Source: Paraphaeosphaeria minitans
Lineage: Eukaryota > Ascomycota > Dothideomycetes > Pleosporales > Didymosphaeriaceae
Assembly (NCBI GenBank): GCA_015832175.1
Contig: WJXW01000007.1
Location: 2,542,001-2,606,000, forward strand
Direction of reading: 5' to 3'
Length of the DNA: 64,000 nt
This document shows, piece by piece, positions 23,344 through 33,782 of the stretch; the first letter of the stretch is position 1; each line of letters begins with the position of its first letter. Position numbers and translations under genes: made by a program. A model generated the notes under the pieces. It was not told the origin of the DNA, ran no database searches, and worked only from the letters and a program-made list of their open reading frames with translations.

Positions 23344-24186
23344 GATGCACAGGCCGGTCTGTGTCGATGTCGTCGCCGTCGTTCGCAATTGATCCGAGCT
23401 TGACGGCCTGGGGATTAAGCTTGTGTACATGACGGGGCTGGATATACCGATTCGATCGGGATTGCTTTGTAACCTTAGCGTATGCGTAATCTGGTCGACC
23501 ACCTCTCTTTCAAATTGAATAACTTTGCAGAGCTCTTGCGCTGTGCGTCGTCTACCTACCGTACCCAAAGAGGACCCTCGAGCGTTACAGGTCAACAAAA
23601 ACCGGTGTATATCCAATCCATGCCCCCCAACAAAACGCAAACGATACACACCTGCACGCCAGACGGAAGCAGCATCGCAGTCGAAGCAGCAATAGGAGAG
23701 AAGAAAACAAGGCGGAGCGTGCGCTCTACTTACTTACCAGGTACCGTACGCGATGGCGGAGCGCGCATGGCCGAGTATCCACGACAAAGATCACTCCCAC
23801 GACAAAGCTGGACATCCATGCCGCGAGCACTAGGTACCAAAGACGTCCTCGCCGTTACCTACTTACCAACCGTAGACGCCACCCCACCAACACGAAGGGC
23901 GTGGAGAACCAAGGATCCAGAAAATCCAGTCCATGTTTTTCTAACTTGACGGAAAATCCCAGTCGTATCACTTTACAAAAGCAGGGAAATATTTGAACAA
24001 TGGTAAGCTTGGAGTAGCTTACACTCTCTACAGTACAGTAATCCAATGTAATACGGTTGAGAACTCGGGACCATACCTACGGGACGGTTAAGATCCACGT
24101 CTCGGCTGTACCGTACCATCACATCGACCACTAGAAACGCTGCCGCCAAGTGTGAGTATATAATCCGAGACTATACAACCACTTTC
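23344..24186. other. Intergenic, convergent 3' flanks
   Basis: Contains GGTACC/CGTACG-type palindromes at about 23737-23750. A plus-strand open frame at 23482-23949 has no start context or domain. No gene. Confidence 0.45.
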
Positions 24187-25179
24187 CTAATGTGAGTCCG
24201 CGCTACCCGTCGTCCGGCCCGTGACTCTCTGGCTGCGTCGCAAGCTACCCAACTCCGCGAGACGTCTGGCCGGCCACTCCTTCCCGTCAAGGAGGCTGTC
24301 CTGCTGCGCCGAGAACGAGCCCATGAGCGGCGGTTGGAATCTAAGAAACCTGCCTGTCAGCGGGTCGGGCAACTGCGGCGCCCTGGGCCTCGTCACCTCG
24401 ATCTTGAACCGCAGCGGCGGGCTGTCCAGCTTCTCCATCCTCGTGTGCTCCCGCTCCAAAACTTCCGTCTCCACGAGCCACCTCGTGTCGCTGTAACGCG
24501 CCCTTTTCCACTCGAGGATGACCCGCAGCCGCGTGTCTGGGTCCACATCGACCCACCGTCCGCCGCCTTCGCCGTTGGGAACCCACGTCTTGGGCTTGGC
24601 CTGGTACTTTGCGGGGTTCGTGCGTGCCAGCCAGCCATCCATCCAGCCTGTTTGCTTTGCCTTGTCTTCACGGGCGATAGCTTGCTCCTCGGTCTCTTCG
24701 TGCTCGATGCCGATGTAGGCATAACCCTGCTCCTGGCCTGCGAACAGTTCGGTTTCCCTGATGTCGAGATGATATTCCTCCAGCACACCATTCGTGTCCT
24801 TGAATGTGATGGGGACGCTGACGGTTTTGTCTTCATCGTCCGTGGCGTCGTCCATGCCGAAGACTGTTTCGGTTGTGATGGCGACATCATCGTCCACGTA
24901 CTCGCTGGCTATGTCTTCGCTCGGTCGTGTGGAGGTGTCAGTGAAGCTTGTCACGGGCGTGAAGGGCGTCGGGGTCCAGCTGAGGGTGGACTCAAATGAG
25001 CTCTGGCTGAGTGACCTTACTATTGGGGATAAGGGAACGCTTGCTGTCGTGCTCTCAGTTTCGGCGTCGTCTTTGGGCGTAGGTATGAACAACGCTGGGT
25101 TACCCGTTTTGTCTGCGTGCGGCATCGTATTGGATGTATGACTTGTCGACGTTCCAATCGGAGTCCGGCCAGGAAACAT
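24187..25179 (-). CDS. Hypothetical protein, Ser/Thr-rich N-terminus
   Basis: Single open frame of 330 aa from ATG at 25179 (MFPGRTPIGTSTSHT). The first 80 residues are Ser/Thr/Pro-rich, followed by an acidic stretch (YVDDDVAI, MDDATDDEDKTV). A folded-looking C-terminal half is rich in Trp and charged residues (QTGWMDGWLARTNPAKYQ, RWVDVDPDTRLRVILEWKRARY, RFLRFQPPLMGSFSAQQ). No signal peptide or transmembrane span. I do not recognise the family. Continuous codon usage over 1 kb and ordered composition support a real gene. Confidence 0.7.
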   Translation of the reverse strand: MFPGRTPIGTSTSHTSNTMPHADKTGNPALFIPTPKDDAETESTTASVPLSPIVRSLSQSSFESTLSWTPTPFTPVTSFTDTSTRPSEDIASEYVDDDVAITTETVFGMDDATDDEDKTVSVPITFKDTNGVLEEYHLDIRETELFAGQEQGYAYIGIEHEETEEQAIAREDKAKQTGWMDGWLARTNPAKYQAKPKTWVPNGEGGGRWVDVDPDTRLRVILEWKRARYSDTRWLVETEVLEREHTRMEKLDSPPLRFKIEVTRPRAPQLPDPLTGRFLRFQPPLMGSFSAQQDSLLDGKEWPARRLAELGSLRRSQRVTGRTTGSADSH

Positions 25180-25847
25180 TGTCAATAGTTTGGTTCGAGT
25201 GCGTGCCGTCGTCGATCTTGCCCAGATACCCAGAAGGTATGTAATGCAAAAAATGTCGCTCTTCGCAGTATGACGCTGCTGGAAAAAATACAGCGCTGCA
25301 ATGCAAGAAATGCGCAGACCAGAAGGCCTACATTGGTTCTAGAAATACAGGGTATGGAAAAGAAAAGAAAAGTATTATTTTGCTCGGTGTGAAGAAATAT
25401 TGCGGGGGGGAAAGTATGGAACGGCTACTGTGTTGAACCGTGGATAGCAATGTGTTGAGTGAAGGACGCAATTCGTATGACACTGAATTGCCGTGTCATG
25501 ACACCGCCCATTGGGAAGTTATCGATCGCGTGTGTGGTCGATCTACGGTTTCCGTAAGAGCATACACAGTAGGGACTCTCAACTCATTGCAGTAGGCATA
25601 CCATGGGAAGCAGGAGCGATCCCGCCGGCGCCTCAAAGTCGCGCTAAAGCTGGTAGCCCTTAGTATTTTGTGTATACATTTAGCGTCAACAGCGAAAGTT
25701 TTAATCGTTTCGTATTTGCACAATTGGAGTCGATAGACAATGATATCGCGTGTGTAGGAACACAGAATCTATCTCGACGCTTGCCACTGCCACCCACGAG
25801 CGTCCAGGACAACGGTTTCTGAAGAAAGTTGCACATTTCAAAAATGC
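25180..25847. other. Intergenic
   Basis: Upstream of the hypothetical gene and downstream of the DUF1996 gene. One 33-nt stretch after the DUF1996 stop begins GTAAGC and ends CAG but is too short to be a credible intron. No gene. Confidence 0.4.
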
Positions 25848-26946
25848 TTACTTATGACCCATCATCTCCAAACTCTTGTGATAGTCACTGGTCCCGCCCC
25901 CGGGATCCCGATCCTTCGGCTTGCAATTCTGGTTGAACGGGACCTTCCCTTTGCCATGGGCCCCATCAATAGCCATGAAAGACTGTCCCTTCGCTTTGAG
26001 CATATTCTGCGCGGCGTCCTCAAACCACCCATTGATGAAGTCGCCATGGAAGCAGTAGCCATCACCGGTCTGGTGCCTAACTATCAGCAGGAGACCTCGT
26101 CGGAAAGGAAAAGCACGGCGCAGGGCAACTCTTACCTCGCCACAGGCAAGCTTGAAGGGCGGAACGCCGCTCCAACCACCCGGGATCGCAGAATTGGTAT
26201 TGTACCTCACCGAGAACCTCAGGCTCGGCATTCTCTTCATCCCGGAGGGACACTTGCCGCCCGGACTCGCAGCCGCGTACGCATATTCAGTTACTCTGTT
26301 CGGATTCACGCAATCGGGGAACCTGCACCGATTAGCGCAAGGGGTCTCGGTCCTGGGGTCTATCTATTATATCGAACCTCAGGATGGCCTGCATGTGCGC
26401 GCCGCATGTTCCCCTGGGGAACGCCGCTCGAGGGCGACTGTTCCGATCATCCGCACCCGTGTCGCACCACCACGTGATGGCCGTCACCTTCTCGTCGACA
26501 TCCGCCTGCGACTTCGCCGACGCGTTGCCCGCGACCATGTGCAGGTCGCGTGGGAACGGGATCTCCGCGCGGTCGATGTTCTCGTAGTACGTCTTGAAGG
26601 TCGCGGGGTATATCTCGGTGTAGGTGTCTCCTTTGACATAGTAGAGTGTGGGTGCCCCTGCGTTGCATTTAGGTGTGGCCCTGTGCACGTGGGGTTACGT
26701 AGGGGGGGGAGACGTACAGTATACCGACAGATCGTTCGGGTTTTCGCCTGAAGGACAGCCTTTCTGGAGATCTGCCGTGGTTGGAAGGTCTTTGGTCACG
26801 GTGTCGGAGCCGTAGAAGGAGTGCATGTGGGAGGCATATCTGCCTGGGAGGACGATGGGGTCGATGTTTTTTCTCATAAAGGGCTTGTGTTCGATGTCGG
26901 TGAGCGCGGTAACAGTGCCGGCCAGGGTAAGAAGGACGACGCGCAT
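25848..26946 (-). CDS. Secreted DUF1996 protein
   Basis: Four exons: 26946-26718, 26657-26378, 26322-26136 and 26069-25848, 305 aa. Signal peptide MRVVLLTLAGTVTA. The mature protein has the DUF1996 landmarks: DPIVLPGRYASHMHSFYGSD, DLSVYW-APTLYY, MQAILRFPDCVNPN (spliced), KCPSGMKRMPSL, YCFHGDFINGW and a CKPKDRDPGGG end. DUF1996 proteins are secreted fungal proteins of unknown biochemical function, often with a conserved His/Asp/Cys set. Introns of 60, 55 and 66 nt all keep frame. The second uses a weak donor, GTTCGA. The protein stops soon after GTSDYHKSLEMMGHK, without the WSC domain some relatives carry. Confidence 0.88.
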
Positions 26947-27676
26947 CGTGATCAGTCTTTCATTGACGGAACGCTCGCGTGGAAATTAGTCTCCAGACGT
27001 TCTTTCATATGCTTTTATCGCTTGTGGCCGGTATGGTGGGAGATGTGGGGTAGAACTGCCGGTGAAGGGTCTTAATTTATAGGTCCTATTTGCCGCCGAG
27101 CAGTCTCCAATCATTTCAACACTCGTAAAAAACGAGTCTTTACACATCAGGAGAAATGAATTCTGATTCATCGAGCGTGGCCCCTCTTGTTCAACTCGAG
27201 ATTTAAGCCGATATTTGCTTGCTCTGCGTTCGGAGGAGACGCATTCGTACGACAATGTGGGGACGACTGGACCGACTAAGATAAGCAACAGAAAGGTCTA
27301 TATGACCCATTTCCCTAGTCTACGCAGCGTAGCTTCAAGAAGTGAAGACAAGTAAAGTACAAATTGGTATATCGGTAGCCAGTAGCGTATGCATCTCGCG
27401 CGAGGGGCAGTGTATTATGGGATTTAATAGTGGGTATCTTCGCGTCATAAGATATAGGAGATTTCAAGTCCTGACAAGGATATTATCGGCACAGTTGCTC
27501 TGGTGAGATAGAGGCCATGTTTCGTTCTGTCTTGCCAGATGTTTCGGAAGGAGCAGCTTTTACGGCGACATCCATCCATGCGTTGACTTCCATCATCCGT
27601 AGACTCCGGAAGTGATACTCGGTGCGAGAGATGGCGATGCGGTCCACTTCCAGTCATCGCTCTGCCGAGTCTCAAT
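26947..27676. other. Intergenic, upstream of DUF1996 gene
   Basis: Promoter of the minus-strand DUF1996 gene on the left and 3' flank of the next minus-strand gene on the right. No further gene seen. Confidence 0.4.
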
Positions 27677-28645
27677 CTAAGAATAGTTTGCGATTGCAGC
27701 ATCCTGTGTCATTGGAGTCGTAGTGCCGATTTCTCTGCTGGTAATGTTCGTGCTGCCCGTCTTGTCCGACGCATGATGCATTTCCGCAGGCAGCATAATC
27801 CCTTCAAGTTCTGCTCGCGCAGTTCCCGCTGATTCGTAGGTGACGTACCGTGGAGGGTTGGCCTTTGAGTCCGAGAGCAGGTGTGCATTGTTGCGGTTTT
27901 CCCGTCTTCGTCGCATGAAAAACAAAACACCAAGGATCGCAAGTACGGCGAGAACACCCAGTGTTATACCTACTCCCATGCCTGCTTTTGCGCCAGAGGA
28001 CATCCCCGATGACTCGGATGTAGCAGTCGGGGTCGAGGATGTCACGGTTTCTTCTACTGCGGTTGCAGATGTGGTGAAACTTGACTGGGTGATGGTGGAT
28101 GTCGACGAGGCTGAACTGCTGATGGAGGAGATGGTGGTGCTGCTGATGCGCGGCAGTGCTGCGACCGCAGTCCCTAATATGACTGGCGCACTGGCCTTGA
28201 ATACCAAGTCTTCGTCGTTGCAACAACTCGTATTCCGACCAGTGACTCCCGCCTCAAGCGTGCCTTGTGGTGTGCAGCAGAATTCGTTCTTCGGGTCAAA
28301 ACAGTAGAAGATGAAAGCGTTGTAGTGGTTCGGTTCCTCTGCATTCGATGGTAAGCGACGGTGCGACGAGAGCATTCATCTACCTAGCACACCTTCGCCC
28401 CAGCAAAAGTTTGGACAAGAGGGATCTTTCCATGTCTTGTCGGTACAACCATTTCTCCAGTAATGGTTCGCCCCTTTCGCTTCATTAGATGGCTCCATAC
28501 ACAACCCGTTGGTCATGCAGAGGTCCCCAATCGCGCAACAAGATGAGTGTCCGCCATTCTCGACTGCCGTAAGGTTACAAGGAACATAAGTGGCCGCAGT
28601 ATTCGCATAGAGCGATCCATTGTTGGCATAGCATTCGGCGGCCAT
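27677..28645 (-). CDS. Cys-rich single-span membrane protein (N-terminus uncertain)
   Basis: Exons 28645-28384 and 28338-27677; intron 28339-28383 is 45 nt. The ectodomain has many Cys with a recognisable fungal pattern (ECYANNGSL, GGHSSCCAIGDLCMTNGLC, WRNGCTDKTWKDPSCPNFC, FYCFDPKNEFCCTPQ), then a Ser/Thr mucin-like stretch, one transmembrane helix (GITLGVLAVLAILGVLFF) followed by RRRR, and a 70-residue cytoplasmic tail: a Mid2-like layout. The start is unclear. From ATG 28645 there is no signal peptide. The same frame continues upstream through a hydrophobic leader-like stretch (YSILSLALFQTSNSTL) but lacks an ATG, while an ATG at 28721 is out of frame by one. A 5' exon or a frameshift is possible. 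Confidence 0.72.
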
Positions 28646-30426
28646 TTTACCGTGGCGCAAAGTTGAATTAGAAGTTTGGAAGAGGGCGAGAGAGAGGATA
28701 CTATAGCAAACTGCACTGCATATAGCCTCCCACCGTGTCCGTGTGCCACCCGTTACAGACTCCGCCTACGTCTGAGCGCCAAGTCGATGGTACGCTTCCA
28801 ACCTGGATAGCGCGATGGCTCAAGAGTTTCACGTTACCGTTCGGGCTGAATTTTATGGGGCCGGACGTGATTTAACTGGTTCGGGGCGATAACATCATAA
28901 ATGCCTAGATTCCTACAAGTCCGAGCATCTCATCAAGCGAACTCAGTTCAGGGCTGATCTCACGACTAGAAAGTCGCACAGATCTTGGGAAGCGAGCCGT
29001 TCGGACTTTACCATGTTATCGTACATATGCGTACGTTCTCAAGGTCTGATACTGGGTAGGATACCAGGTCAAATAGCTTACCATAGCCATGGCAAGAATC
29101 CAACCTTGTGAGAAGGATGGTTTATGCCCGTCGATTGGCATGGGATGCGCATCTCGCGCGAGAGGCTGTGCAGGTAGGTACGGTACGCTCCGCGACCTGT
29201 GCACTGAAATGTTGCGATCTGCAACAACAGCGTTCTCCGTCCTGTTACTCTCGAAATCATGCGACTGAGGTCGAGAATTGTCACTCAGACATTGTGCCTT
29301 GAAATCTCCGCATCGAAATATACGCAGACCGAGAAGCATTACCTGGACTGGGCCGAAGGTCGGTGTTGTTCTGGCAGGGTGCCAATTCTACGCCCCCAGC
29401 CCCCAGCCCCATGCCCCACTCTTTCGCTTGGACCCATGGGTGCTGCCGCTGGTCAAAGCCAATAGGGTCAGCAGTGGCGCTGTGGCGATCGAATCCTGGC
29501 AACCTAGTAACAGCATTGCTTTTCCCGGTAACTCATTCGCACTGCCTCTCACAATCTTGATCTTCAGGCGAATGCCAATTCAAAAGCGATTTTGCAGTTG
29601 CTGGTCAGAATCCCAGGTCGTCACATAAGTATAGTTGCGGTTTCGCTCTTCATTAAATGAGATGATAGACTCAGATTTGTTTAACTTGCCACAAGAACAC
29701 GTGATCAGGTCATGGATTGATTTTTCCAAAACAGGTGTAGAGGTTAAGCCACGAACAGATTGTTACATTGTGCTAGCATAATTCACACTTGCACGGATCT
29801 ATAATCTCTGCCTGATTCATGCACACTTCAATTATCAAACACAGAGATTACTAGATTCCATGATGGTAGTTCCAATTGATCATGACATCGAACCCTATCT
29901 TGTCCAATGGTATCGTTCAGAGTGGCATATTGCTAGTCCATGAAACTGCTGTCCCCGAATATTTCCAATATTGAATATAGTGAGACGTTGCATGATGTAG
30001 CCTGACTGGCTCGATGTAACGCTTTTAGGACGATGTCAATCCCAATGTCTAATTTATAGAGCAACCTTAGTGCACAATGTTGGTATAATGTACATTAGTT
30101 GCGAACAAAGCTCGTCTGCGCTGTGAAATACTAAACATGAGTGACCCCCCCTATCCTCACAGTGAAAGCCACTCGTCAGTGCCTGCTTTGTGCACCCTCA
30201 CATTGACCACAAGGGCATGTGCATGCATGCCGCACCGACACTGGATGTACATAGGCATTGATAAAGTTCCTCCATAATCTTCCCTCGTCAGATTCACACC
30301 ACTTTCAGAAGACAACCCCACATCACCTGTCCTCACAGAGAAAATAGCACTTTTGTGTGTACTGCCACCCACTTCCGTAATCGCTCTCCAATCACTGGAT
30401 ACGAGCAACACCATACATCATCTGAA
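28646..30426. other. Long intergenic region
   Basis: 1.8 kb with moderately AT-rich composition between about 29640 and 30150. Contains a GGTAGGTACGGTACGC palindrome-type motif at about 29173 and a CCCCAGCCCCCAGCCCC run at about 29393. Open frames here are short and overlap on both strands. No gene supported. Confidence 0.45.
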
Positions 30427-32418
30427 ATGGAATTAGGACGCAACCTTGAAGACAATATCGCTGGATACGAGCAACATTACACATCCTCTAAAATGGAATC
30501 GCCTAAAATAGAATCTGGATGCAACCTTGAAGACAGTAGTTACTGTGATCTCGAGGAGATCACGTTGCAGGAGGAATGGTGGCGCGAGCTGAAAGCACTT
30601 TTCACTAAGACAGATGCGCGTCGGAAAGAGGTTCTTCGTCAATTCCATGAGTCGCCCGCAGCCCGCGAAGCTCGCGAAGCCAAAGAGACCGGTAAGAAGC
30701 CGCTGTCGCAAGCCGAGGTCACTGCGCTTCTTGAACACCGTCGCAAGGTGCAGGAAGCACACCACACATCTAGAACCTTACGGGCATTTGAGGAGTCGGA
30801 ACTTCGTCGCTATCTTGTCCATACCTCCCCTAAGCCCGAAAATCACCATATCTCCTCGGGCAGTGTCAACAAGTCAGGTAGACTGCATCACAAGAAGATG
30901 TTCATCAAGCCAAAGCAGCCAAAGGCACCTGTTTCGCCTTTCGCCTCACTGCCTACCCAATCCATCTTATGCACGCAAAGTGGAAGTTCGGCGCTTGCGG
31001 AGACATCGGAACTTGATAGCACCTCATCTTCTGTCACTAACGATTGGCATCTGGGCCTAGATTGTGATTGTGGAAAGATTCACATCGGTGGGTCAGTCTG
31101 GGCTTCAGTGACCCAAGAGCTGCAGCTCCTCGTACGCGTCTGTAGAGAGTCGAAGTGGCTCCGCGGTGTACCGGGAGTGTCTGTGTATCGCGGTCATCCG
31201 GAATTCGTCAACGAAAAGCAGTCCAGCTGCACCGTAACTAGTTGTCCAGCCTGCCTCCACCTCGCTGGTATTCGCCGGTTCGTTGCGCACACGCTCTCTC
31301 AAGCTGAGGCTCTACAGATCGAGGCAATGCTCTTGTTAGCGAGCGACTTCTTTCCCCTAATCAGCGGCGAACTCGGTGCTGACAATACCCAACGATTCGA
31401 TACGCATAGCGTTCTCGCGAAGGCACTAAAGACCCACCCCTACCGCTTGTCAGCATACCAAGCCATGATGGTCATGATGGGCCGGGCGGGAAATGACGAC
31501 TTGACCTATCCTTTAGAGGTGCTCGAGTACCCCGAAAAGCTGAAGGTTCTATGTGAGTCATGGTTCTCTTACACTCGACAGATCTTCGCCCCAGAGAACT
31601 TGAAGGTCGACCATAGCGACAAGGTCTTCATGTTCGACCGGATGTTTGCACCTAACAACCAAATGACCTCGAATGACGAGAGCGTGAAAGATGCGGAATG
31701 CATGCTATGCGGCGACAACGCTGAAGGGAAAGCAAAACTGGTCCGCGTGCCTTGTGGCCATGCATTCTGTGTTGACTGTCTTCAAAAGTGGCGTATCAAT
31801 TCCCCCCTGGATGAGAATTTCTTATTCCAGTATCGCTGCCCACTCTGCCGCAAGTGTCTGGCATGTGGCACTCAAGAGTGCGATTTCCACAAGATTCAAA
31901 TGCCCGAGCTCTATGAAGGTGCCTTCAACATCGGATCCATCTGGCCAATTCCACTCGAGTCACTCCTGAAAACCGTCTTCGCCAAGGCCGACGACTCTCT
32001 GCTCGAAGCCCACGCGTGGAACGAGCTGGAACCGGTGCGGCTCATGCCAGCTGCAACGTACATCAAGCTCCGCGAGAGCACGCGGAAGGCTAGAATTCTT
32101 CTGCGTTACAACCTGAAGCAGGCTGGGCAATGTATTGTTCACTTAGGCGAAGGTCCGGAGTACCATCATCATGCCGACGCCGCGATTGGCCTTTTCGAGG
32201 AACTTGCAGCAGAGTTTCGCCGTGCAACGCAACACGAGGCCAACCCGCACTTCTCGTCTCATTGGGATGCTCTCGACTGGTGTGCCCAGCCTTTCTACCC
32301 TGCCGTGTCAACACGGAAACCGCGAAAGAATCCAACGTTACTGATTGGTCCGATGCCTGATGAAGAGAACCACCAATACATGTTCCTTGAGGATGGAGAC
32401 CCAGAGATGATTCTTTAG
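30427..32418 (+). CDS. RING-finger protein, putative E3 ubiquitin ligase
   Basis: Single open frame of 663 aa from ATG at 30427 (the frame extends 72 nt further up without an ATG). A C3HC4-type RING stands near residues 423-475: CMLCGDNAEGKAKL, VPCGHAFCVDCLQKW, then CPLCRKC. The N-terminus contains a duplicated GYEQH-T-SS-ME module; residues about 60-130 are charged and predicted helical. A second Cys-rich stretch (LGLDCDCGKIHIGG, SCTVTSCPACLH) lies near residues 210-290. No signal or membrane span. A role in ubiquitin transfer is inferred from the RING alone; no partner is evident. Such orphan RING proteins are common in filamentous ascomycetes. Confidence 0.82.
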   Translation: MELGRNLEDNIAGYEQHYTSSKMESPKIESGCNLEDSSYCDLEEITLQEEWWRELKALFTKTDARRKEVLRQFHESPAAREAREAKETGKKPLSQAEVTALLEHRRKVQEAHHTSRTLRAFEESELRRYLVHTSPKPENHHISSGSVNKSGRLHHKKMFIKPKQPKAPVSPFASLPTQSILCTQSGSSALAETSELDSTSSSVTNDWHLGLDCDCGKIHIGGSVWASVTQELQLLVRVCRESKWLRGVPGVSVYRGHPEFVNEKQSSCTVTSCPACLHLAGIRRFVAHTLSQAEALQIEAMLLLASDFFPLISGELGADNTQRFDTHSVLAKALKTHPYRLSAYQAMMVMMGRAGNDDLTYPLEVLEYPEKLKVLCESWFSYTRQIFAPENLKVDHSDKVFMFDRMFAPNNQMTSNDESVKDAECMLCGDNAEGKAKLVRVPCGHAFCVDCLQKWRINSPLDENFLFQYRCPLCRKCLACGTQECDFHKIQMPELYEGAFNIGSIWPIPLESLLKTVFAKADDSLLEAHAWNELEPVRLMPAATYIKLRESTRKARILLRYNLKQAGQCIVHLGEGPEYHHHADAAIGLFEELAAEFRRATQHEANPHFSSHWDALDWCAQPFYPAVSTRKPRKNPTLLIGPMPDEENHQYMFLEDGDPEMIL

Positions 32419-33782
32419 TTGCGACACCCGTTTTCCTTCATCTAGTATTTCGGCTCGGTTCGCTGCTTCCTTCCGGTGCTTAACGTCCCCAGGACAGGAT
32501 CCGATAGCAGTAAAAGAAGTATCCACGGCCTTATCTAGGTTTCGAGGAGACCCAATGTGATTGTTCTAGGTCAAGTAGCTTTCCTCATTGCTGTCACTGG
32601 GTGCGAAATTAGGACGCAGCTGCAGGCAGACGACATGCTCTGAACGCTCGGTTGTACTTGTTGTGCACTTGCCTTGCGATTTCGACTTTCTCCGGTCCAA
32701 CTCTCAGGTCCAACCAGCTTCTTAAAAACCTTGGTACAAAGACCCAAGTAATTGTGTTGTATTGATGCTTGGCGAGGAGCCTTGTTCGATGTAGAGTGTA
32801 GAGCGTACAATGTCCCTATTCCGGTATCTCCGGTACTTGAGTTCAGTCTAGCGGCAGTGCTGTAGTTATTACCAAGCATAATTTCCACTTTCTTAGAGAG
32901 ATGTTGTTGGCCTAGTGGAAGGATAAACGAGGCAACGGAACCTGCCATGGAGAAACCAATGGAAAATTTGAGGGTTAGCCAATGAATCCCTAGATACTTA
33001 TAGATTGCGCTAAGCCTGTTTCGCCTTTATGGCCAGTCGCTGGTATATATGGCATATACAAGTGTTGCAGGAACTCTCCAATGAATGTATGTGTTGGATT
33101 GATTCCACACTAGACCCTCTACTTCGAAGCTGCTAACCTTTCGAGGAGATCGTATACGAGTATGATTACGCGGCTGTGGCTGCGATACAATGTTGCCTGC
33201 TAAATTCTTGAGGCCTTAGGTGGTTCACCCGTGATGCACCTCAGCAAACTCCCTAAGTATGCCACGACCCCACAGTGATGTAGATTGCCTTGATGATTGC
33301 GCCCGAAATCGATTGCCGTGTCAGGTGCGCTGCTTGGTAAGTTATGACGCCGGTCGCGACATTGAGTAGCTCAGTATTTCATCTGCTATGGTAGGTAGCG
33401 TAAAAGACTCAGTCAGCTTCACTCCAAAGTCGGTTTTCAACCTCGCGGTAAAGAACTGTTACAAATATCACTCCAAAGTCGGTTTTAAACCTCGCGGTAA
33501 AGAACTGTTACAAATACCAGAATTGTGGGTCCTTACCGTTAGGGCAGGCACGGCTACCCGTGAGCTCACCTCGCTCATTTGCTCTCTTCAGTATACAAAT
33601 ACCTACTCCACTCTACCCCGCTGTCTGAGAGTCGGCTGCCTCGATCACAACAGCTTTCTCTCTTTAACCACCTCGGGCACGCTCTGTACTGCCTCTACCT
33701 GCGCCCTCCGAGCGCTCCTTCCCTCGCTACCTAACAGTGCCACTTCTCACTCGCCGCACTCTCTGCGTGCATCGACTGCAAC
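32419..33782. other. Intergenic upstream of chitinase
   Basis: Contains a 49-bp direct repeat (annotated separately), a TATA-like GTATACAAATA near 33590 and a CT-rich leader from about 33600 to the chitinase ATG at 33783, typical of strongly expressed fungal genes. A 125-codon minus-strand frame (32571-32948, MAGSVASFILPLGQ...) lacks recognisable homology and is not called. Confidence 0.5.
33420..33517. repeat. 49-bp tandem direct repeat upstream of the chitinase
   Basis: Two abutting copies, 33420-33468 and 33469-33517, almost identical over CACTCCAAAGTCGGTTTT and CTCGCGGTAAAGAACTG. Lies 270-360 bp upstream of the chitinase start codon, so within its likely promoter. Confidence 0.88.

Noticed and set aside
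22534..23649. 371-codon minus-strand frame over the oxysterol-binding domain
   Set aside because: Shadow of the ORD exon; no family resemblance.
25815..25847. Possible extra intron and exon after the DUF1996 stop
   Set aside because: GTAAGC...CAG spans 33 nt, below any credible intron length in this window.
32571..32948. 125-codon minus-strand frame starting MAGSVASF
   Set aside because: Has an ATG but no homology I recognise, no splice support and lies in an otherwise empty intergenic region; too weak to list as a gene.
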